DNA from: Chondrosia reniformis
Taxonomy: Eukaryota; Porifera; Demospongiae; Chondrillida; Chondrillidae
Assembly: GCA_947172415.1 (NCBI GenBank)
Contig: OX359202.1
Location: 5,008,899-5,072,898, forward strand
Reading direction: 5' to 3'
Length of the DNA: 64,000 nucleotides
Shown here: positions 61,506-64,000 of the stretch, piece after piece
How the letters are laid out: every line of letters starts with the position of its first letter
Position numbering within the stretch: the first letter of the stretch is position 1
Notes under the pieces: generated by a model
What the model was told of the DNA's origin: nothing
Databases searched by the model: none
The model's input: only the letters and a program-made list of their open reading frames with translations
Program-made: the position numbers and the translations under genes

Positions 61506-61530
61506 TTTTTCTAGCACCCGAAGAGAAATG
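61499..61530. promoter_or_regulatory. Divergent start region with a YY1-like motif
   Basis: CCGCCATTTTTT (61499-61510) matches the YY1 consensus CCGCCATNTT and overlaps the CSTPP1 start codon. The membrane-protein ATG follows at 61528. The motif is visible; its use by YY1 here is inference. Confidence 0.45.
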
Positions 61531-62793
61531 GCCTCTAATTTCACAGTTTGTGTACCTTTGAAATCTTTCGAAGTGGGTCCCTGGAAATTCAAAAACTTAT
61601 GCCAAAATGAAGGTTGCAGTTCGATTTTATTAGAATATCGACAGCCTTCGAACACAATTACTGTCAAAATTCAGTCTCGAGATCTAATAACTGAACTTGG
61701 GAGCTTTCACTTGACCAACCTGTCAGCCCAGCAAGTCTCTCTAGTGTACACAGTACCAGGCTCCCTGGACAGTCTGGTTCTACAGGCACTGATGGAAGTA
61801 GATGAAATAACATATGTCAATACCAACTTAAATGAGGTCTTGGAAGATGAATCACAGTTACCCAGGGCGACTAGTAAAAAGGCAGTGGCTAGGAAATTGA
61901 GGTCGCACTTTGTCATAGCAATTGCTGATATAAATGAAACTAGTAGTTTGACTGATGGCATCCGAGCTTGTCTGCTGGCTACACATGGCCAGTCCCTTAA
62001 AGTGGGGGTTCCCCCAAGAGGCTTTGTGGCAGATACCTCACCAGGACACCCCCAGTTTCCTTCTAGTAACGAGCAGAATGTTCTAGAAAGTGTAATGCAG
62101 CCCTCCCTCATTAACAAGAAGCAGGAAGAACATGTTGACCTTCTGTTGGTACCTACACTGCCTGTCTGGTCCAAGTACATCCCATGGTGGATGTACAGTA
62201 AACAGTTGAGATGGGTACTGCAGTTTCTTATTACTGCTTACGTCTTATTTTCTGTAGTGTGGGCATTCTGGCAGCTTCATAGACATTTCTACCTCATTCA
62301 AACTGTAATAGATCCTTTACTTATCATCTTGAAGACTTACATGGCCCCTTTAGTAAACTTTCTTGATGCTCTGTTGTCAGTTTTCACAGGTTGGTGGTAT
62401 CACTTTATAAATCCACTCTATGTCCTCTTGGGAACACTCTTTACACCTCTCATTGGCACATTACGTATCTTCTGGATTGTTCTAAAACCTTTATTTAATT
62501 TGCCCATCATTAGAGGAGTATTTTGGCCATTTAAAACTATATGGTCTATTGTGGCTAATACGCGTATTGACTTCTCTTCATTTGATGTAGTTCGTCTGAG
62601 ATTGCTATTTGTACGAACTGTTATTCTTAACAGCATCAAAACAATTTGGAATGGATTTTTAGCCCTGTTTAAATATTCACAAATTAAGAAGACCCAGCAT
62701 AGAGCAAAGAAGGCTGTTCAACCAGGCTCCAAGACCTACCAGCCAGATCTTAGGAAAAGGACAGTGTCACCTGCAGGTGTACAATCCCCTTAA
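61528..62793 (+). CDS. Unrecognised multi-pass membrane protein (421 residues)
   Basis: Intronless frame starting MASNFTVCVPLKSFEVGPWK, with good context (AGAAATGG). A 21-codon upstream extension from 61465 is open but antisense to CSTPP1's start, so I prefer 61528. The first about 225 residues look soluble: a beta-rich N-terminal part, then FVIAIADINETSSLTDGIRA. The rest is hydrophobic and aromatic: LRWVLQFLITAYVLFSVVWA, TVIDPLLIILKTYMAPLVNF, GWWYHFINPLYVLLGTLFTP, RLRLLFVRTVILNSI. A basic tail of about 45 residues follows. Several segments repeat a P-L-hydrophobic pattern, suggesting re-entrant or amphipathic helices. No family recognised. Converges with ERH 198 bp downstream. Confidence 0.8.
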   Translation: MASNFTVCVPLKSFEVGPWKFKNLCQNEGCSSILLEYRQPSNTITVKIQSRDLITELGSFHLTNLSAQQVSLVYTVPGSLDSLVLQALMEVDEITYVNTNLNEVLEDESQLPRATSKKAVARKLRSHFVIAIADINETSSLTDGIRACLLATHGQSLKVGVPPRGFVADTSPGHPQFPSSNEQNVLESVMQPSLINKKQEEHVDLLLVPTLPVWSKYIPWWMYSKQLRWVLQFLITAYVLFSVVWAFWQLHRHFYLIQTVIDPLLIILKTYMAPLVNFLDALLSVFTGWWYHFINPLYVLLGTLFTPLIGTLRIFWIVLKPLFNLPIIRGVFWPFKTIWSIVANTRIDFSSFDVVRLRLLFVRTVILNSIKTIWNGFLALFKYSQIKKTQHRAKKAVQPGSKTYQPDLRKRTVSPAGVQSP

Positions 62794-62990
62794 TGTCCAG
62801 TCAATCAATTCAGTCATATATTACCTATACAAGTAACTCAAATGTAATAAAATATAAAGTTGTTTGTTTACATTGTAATGTGTGTTTGTTATGTTACAAG
62901 ATTTTACAAGTGCTGCTTTAAGAAATAATCAAAAATCAAAAAATAGTTTTATATAAGCAGTTTACTTGCATGCAGAAGGTCATGGCAGCA

Positions 62991-63083
62991 TTATCGAGCA
63001 GCTTGTCCAGCCAAGACACTGTATACACGCTGTTTGATCCACTCTTTCCCATGTGGAATATATGTGTTGGTAGAACTCTGATA

Positions 63084-63114
<31 letters not shown>

Positions 63115-63813
63115 GGATATATGGATCCATATATATACTGTAGGTAATCCATATATACAGTTCATACCATAACAACATGCATCTTCCATTTTAATTTTAA
63201 ACATAGAATTAAGAGCAATAATAACAATGAACTAATAAAGCAGTAATGCAATGGAACAGCCAACCATCCAGAAACCTGCCCAAATCAGTCTATAATATAA
63301 ATAGAAGCCATTTTTTGAACTAAATGAAATTGTTAGTTCGAAATTTTGTATTGCTGAAATACAGGGAACATATGGATTAATTAAATTAAGCAAAATTTCA
63401 AATGAACCGGATACGAATTATGTGGACTACACTGTATAAGTAAACTACCCACAAAGTACGGAATGACATTGTGCTGTTCACAAACCAACAAAGCTTGTAA
63501 TACAACCCCCTAGTGTTATAGGATGATAGTAAATAGTTCATCTGCATACACATTGTAGCTTTTAGTGAAGATATAAGCTATCTATTAGCCATACTTAGTT
63601 AACCAAATCTGAAATCAGTAACTGAAACACAAACTTGTGCCAATTCTGGTTAAAAATTAGTCCTTTGTAAAGAGACCATGACATTCACTTACACTAAGCA
63701 AGATAGATCATACAGATCACTGATAAACTCGTGAAGCTGTTGTATGTCATATGTGATGGAAACACTCTGAGGGGTGATCTGACGAAGGTGCTCCTCGTAA
63801 ATCTTCAGGATAC
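62991..63813 (-). CDS. ERH: Enhancer of rudimentary homologue (5' part off window)
   Basis: Two minus-strand exons, 63693-63813 and 62991-63084, encode GILKIYEEHLRQ, SVSITYDIQQLHEFISDLYD, LSCLVYQSSTNTYIPHGKEW, IKQRVYSVLAGQAAR and a stop. They match the C-terminal two thirds of ERH (KMYEEHLKRM, ITYDISQLFDFIDDLADLSC, YNKDWIKEKIY). ERH is a small nuclear dimer linked to mRNA processing and piRNA/microRNA pathways. The first exon, with the MSHTILLVQP-type start, must lie beyond 64000. The acceptor of the last exon is preceded by an AT repeat instead of a pyrimidine tract. Confidence 0.9.
63088..63114. repeat. (TA)n microsatellite next to the ERH last-exon acceptor
   Basis: 27 nt of alternating T/A end 3 bp before the exon (63084). 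Only CAG separates it from coding sequence. Confidence 0.9.
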
Positions 63814-64000
63814 CTTGACATATGGAAAAGGAATGCAAGTTTACAAGTTGAATAAGTCAATAGACATTGCATGACAAGTGTAAACTATTAAAGTTTCAAT
63901 GCCTAATTGCAGTGGATCGTAAGATTAATAAGTTTGACCTCTCATTTGTACTCTTTAAATGGCTAACTAGTGGTTTGAATTTCCGTACATTGATACGAAC

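Noticed and set aside
61465-61527. Signal-peptide-like extension (MLCFSKYLLLSSAIFSS) of the membrane protein
   Set aside because: It is the exact antisense of the conserved CSTPP1 N-terminus, and the downstream ATG at 61528 has a better context. Not excluded, but not preferred.

Overview
The window looks like nuclear DNA of an early-branching animal, most likely a demosponge (Amphimedon-like). The genes are animal genes with many short GT-AG introns, a few hundred bases or less separate most of them, and the non-coding DNA is AT-rich and full of the palindrome TACGTA. This placement is an inference from gene content and compactness; no species-diagnostic marker is visible. There is no rRNA, no credible tRNA gene, no CRISPR array and no bacterial operon. 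I rebuilt twelve genes exon by exon, checking reading-frame phase at each junction. Most exons are too short to show as long open frames.

Layout. 1-6294 (-): 5' part of an adhesion GPCR with LRR, EGF-like, GAIN and GPS parts; its 7TM lies off the left edge. 6568-8903 (+): D-glutamate cyclase (DGLUCY). 9132-22017 (+): COPII subunit SEC23, 20 exons. 22251-32455 (+): kindlin (FERMT), 12 exons. 33851-36077 (-): mitochondrial ribosomal protein uL11m (MRPL11). 37370-41172 (-): syntaxin-5. 41959-46153 (-): ChaC-type gamma-glutamylcyclotransferase. 46275-48293 (+): ARV1. 49146-59283 (-): PH plus coiled-coil protein of the PLEKHD1 family. 59371-60171 (+): unrecognised 112-residue protein. 60696-61505 (-): CSTPP1/C11orf49 homologue. 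61528-62793 (+): unrecognised multi-pass membrane protein. 62991-63813 (-): 3' part of ERH, running off the right edge. Four gene pairs are head-to-head (gaps 273, 121, 87 and 22 bp), so shared promoters are likely. Several others are tail-to-tail.

The genes do not form one pathway. SEC23, syntaxin-5 and ARV1 all act at the ER/Golgi, but they are interspersed with unrelated genes.

The non-coding part is repeat-rich. There is a tRNA-related SINE (about 8 copies), a second short dispersed family (about 13 copies), several inverted-repeat MITE families including a pogo/Tigger-like one, and a LINE remnant. Tandem arrays with 30, 30, 33, 36, 41 and 50 bp units are also present. Two things stand out. 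First, a 54-unit, 30-bp satellite inside the ChaC intron varies almost only at its single CpG. Second, several tandem arrays end exactly at, or within tens of bases of, the 3' splice site of a coding exon; in syntaxin-5 the array has copied the splice site itself. An in-frame duplication of an exon pair adds exactly 42 residues (six heptads) to the PLEKHD1-like coiled coil.
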